A stretch of DNA of 64,000 bases, taken from NCBI GenBank assembly GCA_040753915.1, contig JBFMDN010000007.1:1-64000 (forward strand), given 5' to 3'. This document shows positions 42,899-52,766 of this stretch, one piece after another (within the stretch, counting starts at the first letter, position 1; each line of letters begins with the position of its first letter). The notes below the pieces were generated by a model. The model saw only the letters and a list, made by a program, of their open reading frames with translations, did not search any database and was not told where the DNA came from. The DNA is from JBFMDN01 sp040753915. GTDB lineage: Bacteria; Desulfobacterota; Desulfomonilia; Desulfomonilales; Desulfomonilaceae. Position numbers and translations under genes: made by a program.

Positions 42899-44080
42899 TC
42901 AGAAGTATTTGAGCAGACCTTCGCCATAGTATGCCTTTTGGAAACGCTTTGTTCCCCGAAGTCCGAGGAACTTCAAAAAAGCAAATCCTTCGGTGCTCTG
43001 GCTGAATCGTATGCATCCCGGTTCCAAGCACCACGTGCATTGATCGAGACGGCCGGCTAAACGCGATGCCTTTCTTGCCCTTGGAGAGGACAAGAGATCC
43101 TCGGGCAGGGTGACCCTGATGTCGCCCAACGGAACGGCAACAAGGGGGCAGGGGAAAATCTTCCCGTCTCCCTCGATGAAATAGTGGTCTATACCCCCCG
43201 AACACGCTATCCTCCGTCCGCCATGTTCTAACGTGTCGACCACGACGTGTGAATAGTAATAGTCTGCCAGCTCTTCACTAGAGTACAAATTGATCAAATC
43301 CAAGCGATACTTTGTGAGAAGCTCCAGTTGAGGCTGCAATTCCAGGTTTCGGAACCGTTCAGCGGTGAACAGCACAGGTGACACCACATGAAAGAGGCCG
43401 CGTTCCTTGGCAAATCGAATCAGGTCAGGGAGATCTTCCCAGTTTCCCGGTAATATGGTGGTCTTTATGCCCAACTGAAAATGAGGATTTCTCGAAGCGA
43501 GCTCTCCAAGTCTGTCGATGGTTTCTCGCACCTTGGCATAGGCCCCTGAAACGCCTCTCACCTGGTCATGATGCTCGCCGATTCCGTCAAGGGAGCACAC
43601 CATGGCAAGGTCGAATCTGCCATCAATCGCAAGAAGGATCCTCCTGACCTTTTCCGAGGTCTGCCTCGGGAGCAATCCGTTGGTTGCAAGCGCTATGGTT
43701 TTCAAACCTCTCAAATTTTCCTGTTTGAGAGCAGAGATTTTCTCGATCAGAACTGGCAGATCAGGACGCAAGAACGGTTCCCCTCCGGTCAGATCCAGCT
43801 CCACAAGGTCGCTTAAGCTCGGAGATGACAAAAACCCGGCTATCTCCTCAAGTGTCAATTCATCCCTGTTGTGCCTCAGTCTCCATATGTTGCACATAGT
43901 GCAGCGGGAATTACATCGTCTGGTAACCGTAATCGTGAGCGCGCGCATGCGAGCGGGCAAGCCGAAAATGTGGCGCACGCGATAACCAACACCGCGAAAG
44001 GCCAGATTACAGTACACGCGAAGTCGAGTCAGTCGGTCCCCGATCTCGGGTCGGGGGTGAAAAGCTTCATGTGCTGCCAT
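42899..44080 (-). CDS. Radical SAM protein, SPASM-like C-terminus
   Basis: 393 aa from the ATG at 44080, with AAGGA upstream; the frame runs back to 44161 without a better start. Cluster ligands are Cys56, Cys60 and Cys63 (CNSRCTMC), then LDLTGGEPFLRPDL. C-terminal cysteines (IACSGGIDH, FPCPL, CTWCLEPGC) would suit one or two auxiliary clusters. The enzyme type handles peptide or heme/quinone-like substrates in other bacteria, but no substrate peptide is visible. The flavoprotein gene follows at once. Confidence 0.85.
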   Translation of the reverse strand: MAAHEAFHPRPEIGDRLTRLRVYCNLAFRGVGYRVRHIFGLPARMRALTITVTRRCNSRCTMCNIWRLRHNRDELTLEEIAGFLSSPSLSDLVELDLTGGEPFLRPDLPVLIEKISALKQENLRGLKTIALATNGLLPRQTSEKVRRILLAIDGRFDLAMVCSLDGIGEHHDQVRGVSGAYAKVRETIDRLGELASRNPHFQLGIKTTILPGNWEDLPDLIRFAKERGLFHVVSPVLFTAERFRNLELQPQLELLTKYRLDLINLYSSEELADYYYSHVVVDTLEHGGRRIACSGGIDHYFIEGDGKIFPCPLVAVPLGDIRVTLPEDLLSSPRARKASRLAGRLDQCTWCLEPGCIRFSQSTEGFAFLKFLGLRGTKRFQKAYYGEGLLKYF

Positions 44081-44148
44081 GATCGTTCCTTGCGCGCCCC
44101 CAAGAGGAACCGGCAATCCCACATCATTTCGATGCAGGCCAAGTACTA

Positions 44149-44235
44149 TAGTGGAGCGCATTAGGAACAGATCGGGACCTGATTAGCAAACCGAGTCATT
44201 AACGACAGCGTGAAAGCAACGGCTGCGCTCCACTA
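44149..44235. repeat. Inverted repeat TAGTGGAGCGCA / TGCGCTCCACTA
   Basis: Twelve-base perfect arms at 44149-44160 and 44224-44235, with 63 bases between. A further TAGTGGAGCGC stands at 60175-60185, also intergenic, so the arm is a dispersed repeat unit. The stretch between the arms has no gene. Confidence 0.5.
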
Positions 44236-44339
44236 TCGTGTTGGCCATAAGCCAGGGGCTCCTCAGGCACGGATAGGAAATCTCAACCTCCATTGTGACC
44301 GCATGTCGACCGAAGGCTCATTGGCTTTCAACTGCAACG

Positions 44340-44368
44340 ACTGCCACGCATGTTCAATGCGTGGCAGT
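44340..44368. repeat. Perfect hairpin ACTGCCACGCAT-N5-ATGCGTGGCAGT
   Basis: A 12-bp stem with a five-base loop and no flanking T-run, so probably not a terminator. Related hairpins occur at 59920-59946 and 60277-60305, the last preceded by a similar CAACT leader. Confidence 0.55.
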
Positions 44369-44863
44369 ATGGACCGTTCGTCGGAGGCCTCTCCGTACTG
44401 AGGAAACGATTTGGCAATCACCTCACACGATTGGCTATGCTCATCCTTCCTCCGAATCCGGCCCCCCCTTACAGCCGTAATCCCCGCTCTTGTTTTCATC
44501 TCCGATCAAGTATACCACCGTCCGGAACCTGACCACTGAAATGAAAAGAGTCTTCCGTCCAAAGAGAATTGCAGGGATTTCAGGCGCTGTTTCCCTGTCG
44601 GAAGTTGTTGCGCTGTTGGGGGCCGACGAACCCGCCCCTACATCGACTGCTACGATACTTCTACCGCAAAGATCAACGCTCTACCCTACAGGGGGGGCAG
44701 GTGGGTTTTACGGTGACACGTTTTTCCTTCCAGTCGAGGAATTAGCACGATCAAAGAGTGGCGTTGGGTTCCGCTCCCCCCTACAACTCACGCGAATCGA
44801 CTCCTCGGCGGTTGATTAGAATGTATAGTGGCTCAGAAAAAAGGAGCCGCCCGACACACCTCC
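44369..44863. other. Intergenic stretch with a GC-rich repeat
   Basis: No gene seen on either strand. It carries the GTAGGGGCGGG-type repeat at 44615-44642 and ends at the toxin-like gene. Confidence 0.4.
44615..44642 (-). repeat. GC-rich repeat (GTAGGGGCGGG type), inverted copy
   Basis: On the minus strand it reads GTAGGGGCGGG then TTCGTCGGCCCCCAAC, the same left end as the repeat at 32072-32100. Its right half is diverged but still forms a short stem (GGGGGC/GCCCC). Confidence 0.4.
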
Positions 44864-45229
44864 TCACCGGACAGGTCTGGGAAGAGGTATCATGCGGACG
44901 CGGTTTTCCTGAACTACCGAGAAATGGCCAGCCCAGTTCGAGCGGGTCCTCAACGCCTTGACCGCGAGCCTGGCCACGAATCCGGGAGATCGAGGGGTGA
45001 CCCTGAACAAAATCACTCCCTCGGGCGGGGGTAGGTCGGATTTAAAAGCCAGCTCACCGAAATCCTTGTCAAACGTTACTACGAGGCGGTTTTCTTGGCG
45101 AGCTTTCCTTAACACTTCAGCGTCGCTAATCCCCGGACACTCCGTGCGCACCCACATCATGTCGTGACCATCCCCCCGGAGAGCCTCCACAGCTTCCCGA
45201 GGAAAATTCTCGTTTGCTAGAATCCTCAA
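44864..45229 (-). CDS. DUF5615 PIN-like toxin
   Basis: 121 aa, TTG start inside TTGA at the end of the antitoxin gene. RILANENFPREAVEALRGDGHD, WVRTECPGISDAEVL, ARQENRLVVTFDKDFGELAF are the DUF5615 (Mut7-C-like PIN) pattern, with the acidic residues Asn/Glu and Asp expected for a metal-dependent RNase fold. These proteins pair with DUF433 partners in toxin-antitoxin modules; activity has not been shown for most. Confidence 0.85.
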   Translation of the reverse strand: MRILANENFPREAVEALRGDGHDMMWVRTECPGISDAEVLRKARQENRLVVTFDKDFGELAFKSDLPPPEGVILFRVTPRSPGFVARLAVKALRTRSNWAGHFSVVQENRVRMIPLPRPVR

Positions 45230-45462
45230 TGAATAGGCTCCAAGGGATAAACCTTCTCAGAGTGAAGAACCGCGCTGGCGTAGCTCAGACATGCCAGAAT
45301 GTCCTCGGAGGTCAGTCCGGGGTAGTTTTTCATGATGTCTTCATTGGACCACCCACTCGCCAACAAGTCTATGATGAACTCGACGGCAAGGCGGGTACCT
45401 TTTACTACCGGTTTTCCCTGAAGTATCTCAGGATCGACCACAATCCGATCGCCGTAAAGCAT
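45226..45462 (-). CDS. DUF433 antitoxin-like protein
   Basis: 78 aa from the ATG at 45462, with GAGGAG upstream; the frame goes back to 45546. RIVVDPEILQGKPVVKGTRLAVEFIIDLLASGWSNEDIMKNYPGLTSEDI is the DUF433 winged-helix domain, as in VapB-type antitoxins. The stop overlaps the toxin start by four bases (TTGA), the usual coupled arrangement. Confidence 0.87.
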   Translation of the reverse strand: MLYGDRIVVDPEILQGKPVVKGTRLAVEFIIDLLASGWSNEDIMKNYPGLTSEDILACLSYASAVLHSEKVYPLEPIH

Positions 45463-46119
45463 TCTTGACTCCTCGCTCTCGTGACCTTCGGTGCCGTTCG
45501 TGAGGGCATCCAACTCCTCGGGTGCTTTTCGACTGTGAGTGTCCATCGCTATCGAAAAAGTTAATTCTAAGCGTGTACCAAAAAAAACAGAGTGTTGAGT
45601 ACCACGCCTACAGATAGAATATCACAGCCGGATTACTGTGGCAATCGAGACAGAGCATCTGGACCGGCAGCGTACTGCTCCTGGGGAGGCTCCCCACGCC
45701 GTGAGCGCAACCAACATTGTAATTGGCAATCGTAATGGCCGAGGCAGCACGAATCCGCATGAGTCTGTGAGCGAATGCTTTTCACGAATCGATTCTTCCT
45801 TCTTGTCCTTATCCGAGAGCCTCCTTCATTAGCCTCATCCACGGTTTGACCAAGCCGCAAACGTGCCGGAGCTGCGCCAGGTGCACGGGGAACGTCTCTG
45901 TCCCTCTTGATGTGGTTGTTTCATCGCGAGCGTTCCCTGTCTAGGCGGTATCCTGCGTTTGTCTCGACATGACGGGGCCCAGTGCCCGCCTTGGTCATGA
46001 AGGTGGGCTGGGAGATGTCGTGCCTATTGGATAGTTACTCCCTCCCTAATCTATGGTATTATAATTTTACGACGTCCTGCTCATCCACCTCGCACTCTAC
46101 GCTGCAAGGGGGGACAGCC
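45463..46119. other. Intergenic stretch between the toxin-antitoxin pair and a PAS kinase
   Basis: No gene supported. The only feature is a -10-like TATAAT at 46060-46065 in front of the kinase; the remainder (about 500 bases) shows nothing recognised. Confidence 0.4.
46036..46065 (+). promoter_or_regulatory. Possible sigma-70 promoter for the PAS-GAF kinase
   Basis: A perfect TATAAT at 46060-46065 follows a poor -35-like TTACTC at 46036-46041 with 18 bases between. It lies 54 bases before the kinase ATG. The weak -35 suggests an activator or alternative sequence contacts. Confidence 0.35.
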
Positions 46120-48180
46120 ATGGGAAACCAGGACAGGACCGATGGGTATCTCACTGATGAGGTAGAGAGGCTTCGTCGGAGAGTGGCGGAGCTGGAAGAG
46201 TCGGAGGCCAGACTCAAAGGGACCGAGCAACTCCTAAGAGAGAGCGAAGAGAGATTTCGGTTGCTTTATGAAAACGCTCCCTTGGGCTATCAATCCCTGG
46301 ATGAAGACGGCTTCTTCTTGGAAGTCAACCAAGCCTGGCTGGACACCTTTGGCTATTCCCGCGAAGACGTTATCGGCAAGTGGTTCGGCGATTTCGTGTC
46401 CCCCGCCTATCAAGAGCTTTTCAAGACCGCATTTTCCCGTTTCAAGGCCAGTGGCGAGATTCATCGAGTTGAGCTCGAGGTGATGAGAAAGGATGGAGCT
46501 CGAATCACGGTGTCCCTCGACGGGAAGATAAGCCGAGACGAGCACGGAAAGTTCAAGCAAACTCACTGTATACTCTATGACATCACTGAAGCCAAGCGAT
46601 CGGAGGAAGCTCCGCGGCGGAGCGAAGAGTTCAATCGAAAGCTGCTTGAACAAATACCCGCCGGGATTGTCTGCCTCGCCCGCGATGGGACCATTGAATA
46701 TGTGAACCGTGCAGCCAAGAGAATGGGGGGAATACGGGAGGATCAGGAATCCGTCTTCCTGGGCCGGAGTGCTCTGGCAATACCGGACTTGGAACCCAAG
46801 CAAGATCTCCACGATCGGATTCACAGGCTCTTGGAAGGAGAGCCGCAAACGGAAGTGGAATGTGTGTACAGATCTTCGACCGGCGTTCCCATGACACTGC
46901 TGGCGACCGGCATGCCCCGTGTGGGGACAGAAGAGTCCCAACAGGGCGCGATCATAATGTTTACAGACATCTCAGGCCTGAAGCGAGCTGAAAAGTTGGC
47001 AATTGCGGAAAGGGACCTCAGCGTCCGTCTCAGTGCCATATCAGATCTCAAGAAGGCCCTGGAACTTTGTGTAGATACGGCTCTGGATGTGTCCGCGATG
47101 GATTGCGCCGGAATTTACCTCGTCAACAACGACCGCAGCTTGGATCTTGCCGCAGTCAAGGGGGTTTCGGACGAGTTCGTTGCAGCGGTGTCCCACCTGC
47201 CACCGGATTCACCACAGGCTCGGTTGATTATGGAGGGGAAACCGGATTATCACCTTTATCGAGAAATGGGTCGAGACATCTGTATCGCAAGAGACAGAGA
47301 AGGAGTGCGAGGGGTGGCGGTGCTGCCTGTGCTCCACGAAGGACGGGTTATAGCATCGTTGCATGTGGCTTCACATGAATTTCACGAAATATCCCCAGAA
47401 ATTCGTTACGCGCTTGAGACGATAGCTGCCCAAGTTGGGAGTGCCATTGCCCGTATAGAGGTGGAAGAGATGCTGCGCGAACGGACCGAGGCATTGGAAC
47501 GCAGCAACCAGGATCTTGAACAGTTTGCGTACGTGGCCGCGCACGATCTACGGGAGCCACTTATTGCTGTCGGGGCCTACTTGAAGCTGCTGGAACGTCG
47601 CTGCAAAGAAAAATTCGATGCAGAGGCTCACAAGTTTCTGAGCCGGGCAGTTGACACCACCTTGCGGATGGATTCCCTCATCCAAAGCTTGTTGGCTTAC
47701 TCGCGGATCGGAAACGAATCCCGTCTACATGAGCCGGCCGACTTCAATGCCATTCTGAAGAACGCTCTGTCCGATCTGCATTCTGCGATACGGGAGAGCG
47801 GTGCGGTGGTTACCTGCGATGTCCTCCCCAAACGTACGGCAGACGCAGCCCAAATGACTCTCCTGTTCCAAAATCTCATCAGCAACGCCATTAAGTTCAG
47901 GGGTGAGGAACCGCTGAGGATTCACGTGGGCTGCGCTCACAGAGAGGGGGAGGTCCAGTTTTTTGTGAAGGACAATGGTATTGGGATCGAGCCCCCGTAC
48001 TTCGAGAGGATCTTTCGGATCTTTCAACGAATTCAAGCCGTTTCCGATCGTCCTGGCACTGGTATTGGGCTGGCAAACTGCAGGAAGATAGTGGAGCGTC
48101 ACGGGGGACGGATCTGGGTCGAGTCTGAACCCGGTGTTGGCTCGACCTTCTTTTTCACGATCCCGGACCAGCCAAATTGA
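46120..48180 (+). CDS. Soluble PAS-PAS-GAF sensor histidine kinase
   Basis: 686 aa from the ATG at 46120, which follows AAGGGGGGA. A coiled coil (residues 10-45) leads into PAS 1 (about 45-160, LLYENAPLGYQSLDEDG), PAS 2 (175-290, IPAGIVCLARDGTIEYVNRA), a GAF domain (300-445) and a kinase core of the bacteriophytochrome-like type: His475 in FAYVAAHDLREPL, then LLFQNLISNAIKF, KDNGIGI and GTGIGLANCRKIVERHGG. No membrane segment, so a cytosolic sensor, probably of redox or small ligands via GAF or PAS. No cognate regulator is adjacent. Confidence 0.92.
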   Translation: MGNQDRTDGYLTDEVERLRRRVAELEESEARLKGTEQLLRESEERFRLLYENAPLGYQSLDEDGFFLEVNQAWLDTFGYSREDVIGKWFGDFVSPAYQELFKTAFSRFKASGEIHRVELEVMRKDGARITVSLDGKISRDEHGKFKQTHCILYDITEAKRSEEAPRRSEEFNRKLLEQIPAGIVCLARDGTIEYVNRAAKRMGGIREDQESVFLGRSALAIPDLEPKQDLHDRIHRLLEGEPQTEVECVYRSSTGVPMTLLATGMPRVGTEESQQGAIIMFTDISGLKRAEKLAIAERDLSVRLSAISDLKKALELCVDTALDVSAMDCAGIYLVNNDRSLDLAAVKGVSDEFVAAVSHLPPDSPQARLIMEGKPDYHLYREMGRDICIARDREGVRGVAVLPVLHEGRVIASLHVASHEFHEISPEIRYALETIAAQVGSAIARIEVEEMLRERTEALERSNQDLEQFAYVAAHDLREPLIAVGAYLKLLERRCKEKFDAEAHKFLSRAVDTTLRMDSLIQSLLAYSRIGNESRLHEPADFNAILKNALSDLHSAIRESGAVVTCDVLPKRTADAAQMTLLFQNLISNAIKFRGEEPLRIHVGCAHREGEVQFFVKDNGIGIEPPYFERIFRIFQRIQAVSDRPGTGIGLANCRKIVERHGGRIWVESEPGVGSTFFFTIPDQPN

Positions 48181-48243
48181 TCTTGACACTTCGCCGTATG
48201 ATGAGTTGCCCAGTACAAGCGTCAGACGGGGCTCCTCGCTCAG

Positions 48244-48768
48244 TTAAGGGATCTGTCTGAATCCGTTCAGATATCGTCTGGCCAGATCCTGGTAAATGGC
48301 CCTTGCTTCGACGAGATGCTCCAGTTGCTCGGAAGAGATCTCTTTGACAACCTTGGCAGGAGAGCCCATAACGACACTGTTCTGAGGGATTTCGGTGTTG
48401 AAAGGCACGAAGCTTCCCGCACCGATCAGGCAGTTGGAATTGATCTTGACTCCGTCGGCCACAATGGAGCCCATCCCCACCAGGACGTTGGAACAAATCT
48501 CGCACCCGTGCAAGATACAGCCGTGCCCGATGTGGCAATTGGGGTGAAGGTATGTCTCCTTATCAGGAAAGGTATGGACTACGCAGTTCTCCTGAACGTT
48601 CGAACCCTCTCCGATCCGCACGGAGCCGATATCGCCGCGAAGCACGGCGCCGGCTCCCACGTAACAACCGCCCTCTATTGCAACGTCCCCAATTAATACC
48701 GCGAGAGGATGGACGAAGGCATTGCGATCCACTGAAGGCCTTTTTCCTTCGAATTCGTATGACGGCAT
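48244..48768 (-). CDS. Gamma-class carbonic anhydrase-like hexapeptide protein
   Basis: 174 aa from the ATG at 48768. Left-handed beta-helix repeats are visible from residue 20 (IGDVAIEGGCYVGAGAVLRGDI, IGEGSNVQENCVVH), and His65, His82 and His87 (NCVVHTF, HIGHGCILHGC) match the zinc ligands of the gamma-CA/YrdA group. The C-terminal helix is present. Many members of this group have no measurable carbonic anhydrase activity. It is convergent with the kinase before it. Confidence 0.88.
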   Translation of the reverse strand: MPSYEFEGKRPSVDRNAFVHPLAVLIGDVAIEGGCYVGAGAVLRGDIGSVRIGEGSNVQENCVVHTFPDKETYLHPNCHIGHGCILHGCEICSNVLVGMGSIVADGVKINSNCLIGAGSFVPFNTEIPQNSVVMGSPAKVVKEISSEQLEHLVEARAIYQDLARRYLNGFRQIP

Positions 48769-48929
48769 GTTTTTCTCTTTTTTTTCGATGCTATGAGGAC
48801 AATGTCCAGGAATATCCGTATAGCAACCGCTCACCGAAATGTCCAGCTACTTACCGAAGAATGTTCGAAGGGCCTCCTGTCATCACAAATTCGGAATGCG
48901 AGACGCAATTGTTGACCCATACAACTGTG

Positions 48930-50981
48930 TCAAGCACGAGCCAATAACGGAATAGCAAACCTGAATGTGCTGCCCTTTTCCGGGCCTTCACTCTCGACCC
49001 AGATCCTGCCGCCATGCATTTCGACAAGTTTCCGGGCCAACGTCAACCCAAGGCCTGTTCCCTGGTGTCGCCTGGCAAGGGTAGAATCGACCTGCTCAAA
49101 GGCCTTAAAGATACGGGACGTGTCGGCAGCATCGATTCCCAGGCCAGTGTCGCAAACGCTGATAATCAACTCTCCCTCAACCTGCTGGGCCTCCAGCCGA
49201 ATTCTGCCCGATTCCGGGGTAAACTTTACTGCATTTGAGAGGAGATTGAGCAGAACCTGTCTGATCTTCAACTCGTCGGCCACGATGGTCATACCTTCAA
49301 TCTCAGGGTCCAGTTTCAATTCGAGCTTCAGATACTGGCTCGCAGCTCGCTCCCTCATGATAGCGAGACTGCTTTGCAGCAGATGACCGATCTTGACGTG
49401 AGACAGCTCCAGACCCATGCCCCCTGACTCAATCTTAGACAAATCCAGGATTTGCCCCACGAGTTGAAGAAGATGACGTCCGCTCTCAAGAATATGGCCG
49501 ACGTACTTTTTCTGCGCCTCGTTGAGAGGACCGAAGATCTGATCTTCGAGGATTTCTGAAAAGCCTATAATCGCATTCAGGGGGGTGCGTAACTCGTGAC
49601 TCATGTTCGCGAGAAATTCACTCTTGGCTCTGTTGGCTTGCTCAGCAGCATTCTTGGCCTCCACCAATTCTTGCTGCGCCTGTTTTCGGTCGGTGATGTC
49701 CAGGAAATTGGCGAGGATAGCCGGACGCCCCTCGTGTTCGATGACCTTGGCGAGGAGCTCCACCCATCGTGTTTCGCCTTGGGCCGTTAGAACTCGGCAT
49801 TCATAGTGCAGAGGCACTTCTTCTCCTCTTAACCTTGCCTCTGCAAAGGCCGCAGTCATTTCTCGATCCTCCGGGGCAACAAAATCCCAAATCGATTTTC
49901 CCATCAAATCTTCCACGCGGTATCCCAAAGAACGAGCCCCCCGCTCGTTCACATACACCAAATTGCCATCCTGGTGAACACAAATGCTGGTCAGCGAATT
50001 TTCCGCCAGAATTCGGTAGCGTTCCTCTTCGTGTCGCAAAGCGGTTTCCATGTTCTTACGCTCCGTGATGTCTATCTCGACACCACTCCAGCAGGTGGTT
50101 CCGTTTTGCAGTCTCCTTGGGCTTGACGCGAAATAAGACCATCGAATATCACCAGAAGGATTTATCATGCGAGCTTCAGTCGTGAAAGTGGAAAATGTCC
50201 TGTGTGCTTCCTCCTCCTCCGAGAACACTCGCGCTCTATCTTCCTCGCAGATTCTTCCATAGATCAGGCTTGCGTCCCGCATGGCATCTTCGGGCGAGCA
50301 GCCATACAAGGTTTTCACCGCCTGACTCAGATAGGTGAATTTCCGAGTACCATCGTTATTGCGCACCACTTGGTAGACCATGCCAGAGGGCAAATTGTCG
50401 CTAATGGATCTCACAAGGGATTCTCGCTCCCTCAGTGCATCCTCGGCCTTCTTACGGTCAGTAATGTCGCTGAGCATGGCGAATGATCCGGCGAACTGTC
50501 CATCCGAGTCTTTGAATGCAGTTGCGGAAACAATGGTCCAGAGCTCACCGCCGTCCTTGCGCCGGAAACGTCTCTCGTAGCGTTGGTTCTCTCCCTGGCG
50601 ACGTACCTCCATTTGGGTCTGATGATCTTCCCAATCCTCCTCGAACATGAACGAGCTCATCTGTCGTCCCAGCATCTCCTCTTCTTCGTATCCGAGCAAT
50701 TCGGCCATGCGACGATTGACGAATGTAATCCGCGATTGGGAGTCCATTACCCATATGCCCTCATTCGCAGTCTCGACTATTCGGCGATACGTCTCAGGGT
50801 TCTCCGAAGCCAGCCGTTCGAGCTGCCCATCGCCTCGACGCGTGGGCCGATCGGGCTCATCGTCGCGCGAAGGGCTGTGGTCTCGTGGAAAACAGAGGCG
50901 TACCCCCAGCTCCGCCACCATTTTGCGCAGGCTCTCCAATTCAGCCAGTAATTCTTCGGGACCTTGAGCTCCGTCCTTCAT
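48930..50981 (-). CDS. Soluble multi-PAS sensor histidine kinase
   Basis: 683 aa from the ATG at 50981 (AGGGA upstream); a GTG at 51008 is the only longer alternative. After a coiled coil and a charged linker come three PAS domains (about 60-185, 190-315, 315-440, each closing with a D-I-T-D/E-R-K motif), then HisKA with FLANMSHELRTPLN, and HATPase_c with ELKIRQVLLNLLSNAVKF, DTGLGI and GTGLGLTLARKLVEMHGG. No membrane helix and no receiver. It resembles the kinase core of the hybrid kinase at 34443-37124 and may share an output. Confidence 0.92.
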   Translation of the reverse strand: MKDGAQGPEELLAELESLRKMVAELGVRLCFPRDHSPSRDDEPDRPTRRGDGQLERLASENPETYRRIVETANEGIWVMDSQSRITFVNRRMAELLGYEEEEMLGRQMSSFMFEEDWEDHQTQMEVRRQGENQRYERRFRRKDGGELWTIVSATAFKDSDGQFAGSFAMLSDITDRKKAEDALRERESLVRSISDNLPSGMVYQVVRNNDGTRKFTYLSQAVKTLYGCSPEDAMRDASLIYGRICEEDRARVFSEEEEAHRTFSTFTTEARMINPSGDIRWSYFASSPRRLQNGTTCWSGVEIDITERKNMETALRHEEERYRILAENSLTSICVHQDGNLVYVNERGARSLGYRVEDLMGKSIWDFVAPEDREMTAAFAEARLRGEEVPLHYECRVLTAQGETRWVELLAKVIEHEGRPAILANFLDITDRKQAQQELVEAKNAAEQANRAKSEFLANMSHELRTPLNAIIGFSEILEDQIFGPLNEAQKKYVGHILESGRHLLQLVGQILDLSKIESGGMGLELSHVKIGHLLQSSLAIMRERAASQYLKLELKLDPEIEGMTIVADELKIRQVLLNLLSNAVKFTPESGRIRLEAQQVEGELIISVCDTGLGIDAADTSRIFKAFEQVDSTLARRHQGTGLGLTLARKLVEMHGGRIWVESEGPEKGSTFRFAIPLLARA

Positions 50982-51851
50982 GCGATCCCTCAGTCGACAG
51001 GGCGCCACCCTCTTCCCGGAAAAACGGACCCATGCCCGGCGCTGAGCTTTTTTTCCTGGAATGCGCGTCCTTCAAGCAGGGGCATGCCTTGCCGCGACAA
51101 CGTTTACGACGAGCAAGAGCCCCCTGGTTTGCTGCAACAATGCGCTGACACCGCCAAGGTGAGATCTGGTGGCGTAGAAAGCCACCCCATTCGGCCAATG
51201 CCAAGGAATTCCCGCGGAAACTCCCGGATCTCTTGTTCGTTCAGACTATTGGGAGATTTGGTGAGAGAAGAGGAATGCTCCATCATGTCCCCCCTATTGC
51301 CCACAGTGCCGTGCAGCGCTCCGAGTCCTTCCTCCAGTGCTTTCCTTCAATCGATTTCAGTGATGAGTTTATATTCTACCACGTGACACCATGAATCGAG
51401 AAACATCTTGATCGCTCGTTCCGGAATCCCGCGCTGGGACGTGCGCAGAGCTCTCACCATTGCGATTGATCTTCTCATCTCAAGAGGGATCAAGCCTATG
51501 CGCGGCCGACATCCGCATCTCTCGTCAGGATCGGTCCGACTCACGAACTTTGCGCATTGCGTGTCCAAACGCACGGTTGTGGGACCGTGTCGCAGACTGT
51601 GAAAGGGGGATAATCGTTCACCGATAACGAAAAATCGCCCCGGGGGACGCTGAGGACACAGGGAAGGCCGGTATGAAAGGGAATTCCTTTGTGGCCTCAT
51701 GTCCCTTTTTGCCTCATCGCGGAATCTCGGAGGACGATTCAATCACGTGATCACACGAAGACCAGGTTCAGGCATAAAGTTTGCACCTCCCGAGGGATGA
51801 CAAATAGCCTCCTCCGGCACGCGCACTCAATGGAAAGGAGCAGAGATCGCC
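50982..51851. other. Intergenic stretch upstream of the PAS kinase and AraC gene
   Basis: About 870 bases between divergent genes. No frame here has both a ribosome binding site and a recognisable protein pattern; a minus-strand frame ending at 51104 begins after GGGGGG but resembles nothing known. It must contain promoters for both neighbours. Confidence 0.4.
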
Positions 51852-52766
51852 ATGAAACGTGACGTTTTCTCAAAGGGCTTTAGAAAGTCATTGTCTGTCA
51901 GACCGGGCATGTCCCTCCATATTGCCGATTTCCTGATGAATGAAACGAGAGAGACACGTTTTGAATCGACAAGCCCCCTGCTCAGATTCTATTTCCACAT
52001 CGCGGCCGCCGGGTTCTGGGACCTCCGGGCCACTTGCAGAAGCGCTTCAGATTGGCGAGTTGCACAGTGCGACCGCGTGAGCATGGTAATCTTCTATCCC
52101 GAATTGGAGGGAAAGATGCATATGCCTGCAGAGCAGCGCCAGTTCCATCTGAGCATTCATGTCCTGCCGTCCGTCCTGAACGGATTCCTGGGCGGCAGTT
52201 TTGAAGAAGGTCCGACAGACCTCCGCGACATACTGGAAGGGTGTGATACCAAGGGGTTTGCTCAGAGCGGCGCATTGTCCCAGCCCATGATCGCGTGTGT
52301 CCAGCAGATAATAGACAGCCCATATTCCGGCTCAATGCAACGACTGTACATCGAAAGCAAGGCCATCGAGCTCATTGCACACAAGCTGGCTCAGATCCAG
52401 GCGCCGGATGCGACCCCTGACACACCGCGTCCATTGCGCGCGGGTGATGTTGACCGGCTCCGCTTTGCCAAGGAGATCCTAAGCCGGGATCTCGAATCTC
52501 CTCCGACGCTGCTAGAGCTTGCACGCACCCTCGGAACAAACCACAGCGCCTTAAACAGGGGGTTTAGGGATGTTTATGGCACGACGGTATTCGGTTATCT
52601 CCGGAAACTGCGACTCATCGAGGCCAAACGTCTGCTCGAGGAAGAGGGCAAGAACGTAACCGAAGCAGCGCTCACCGTTGGATACAACAGCCTTCCATCG
52701 TTTTCCCGAGCTTTCTTGAGCTTCTTCGGACAAACTCCGTCGAAGCTCCAAAAAAGGCAGGAATAA
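51852..52766 (+). CDS. AraC family transcriptional regulator
   Basis: 304 aa; AAGGAG lies 11 bases before the ATG. The N-terminal 190 residues form a ligand-binding domain of the PchR type rather than a cupin. The DNA-binding part is at the C-terminus: LARTLGTNHSALNRGFRDVYGTTVFGYLRKLRLIEAKRLLEEEGKNVTEAALTVGYNSLPSFSRAFLSFFGQTPS, with two helix-turn-helix units. It is likely to regulate the adjacent acyl-CoA dehydrogenase gene, or itself; no operator can be assigned. Confidence 0.9.
   Translation: MKRDVFSKGFRKSLSVRPGMSLHIADFLMNETRETRFESTSPLLRFYFHIAAAGFWDLRATCRSASDWRVAQCDRVSMVIFYPELEGKMHMPAEQRQFHLSIHVLPSVLNGFLGGSFEEGPTDLRDILEGCDTKGFAQSGALSQPMIACVQQIIDSPYSGSMQRLYIESKAIELIAHKLAQIQAPDATPDTPRPLRAGDVDRLRFAKEILSRDLESPPTLLELARTLGTNHSALNRGFRDVYGTTVFGYLRKLRLIEAKRLLEEEGKNVTEAALTVGYNSLPSFSRAFLSFFGQTPSKLQKRQE

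Noticed and set aside
50941..51304. Two overlapping minus-strand frames with several cysteines
   Set aside because: The cysteine spacing matches no known cysteine-cluster family and neither frame has a convincing start.
51347..51742. Minus-strand frame upstream of the AraC gene
   Set aside because: No start signal, no domain and a proline/arginine-biased composition; treated as intergenic.
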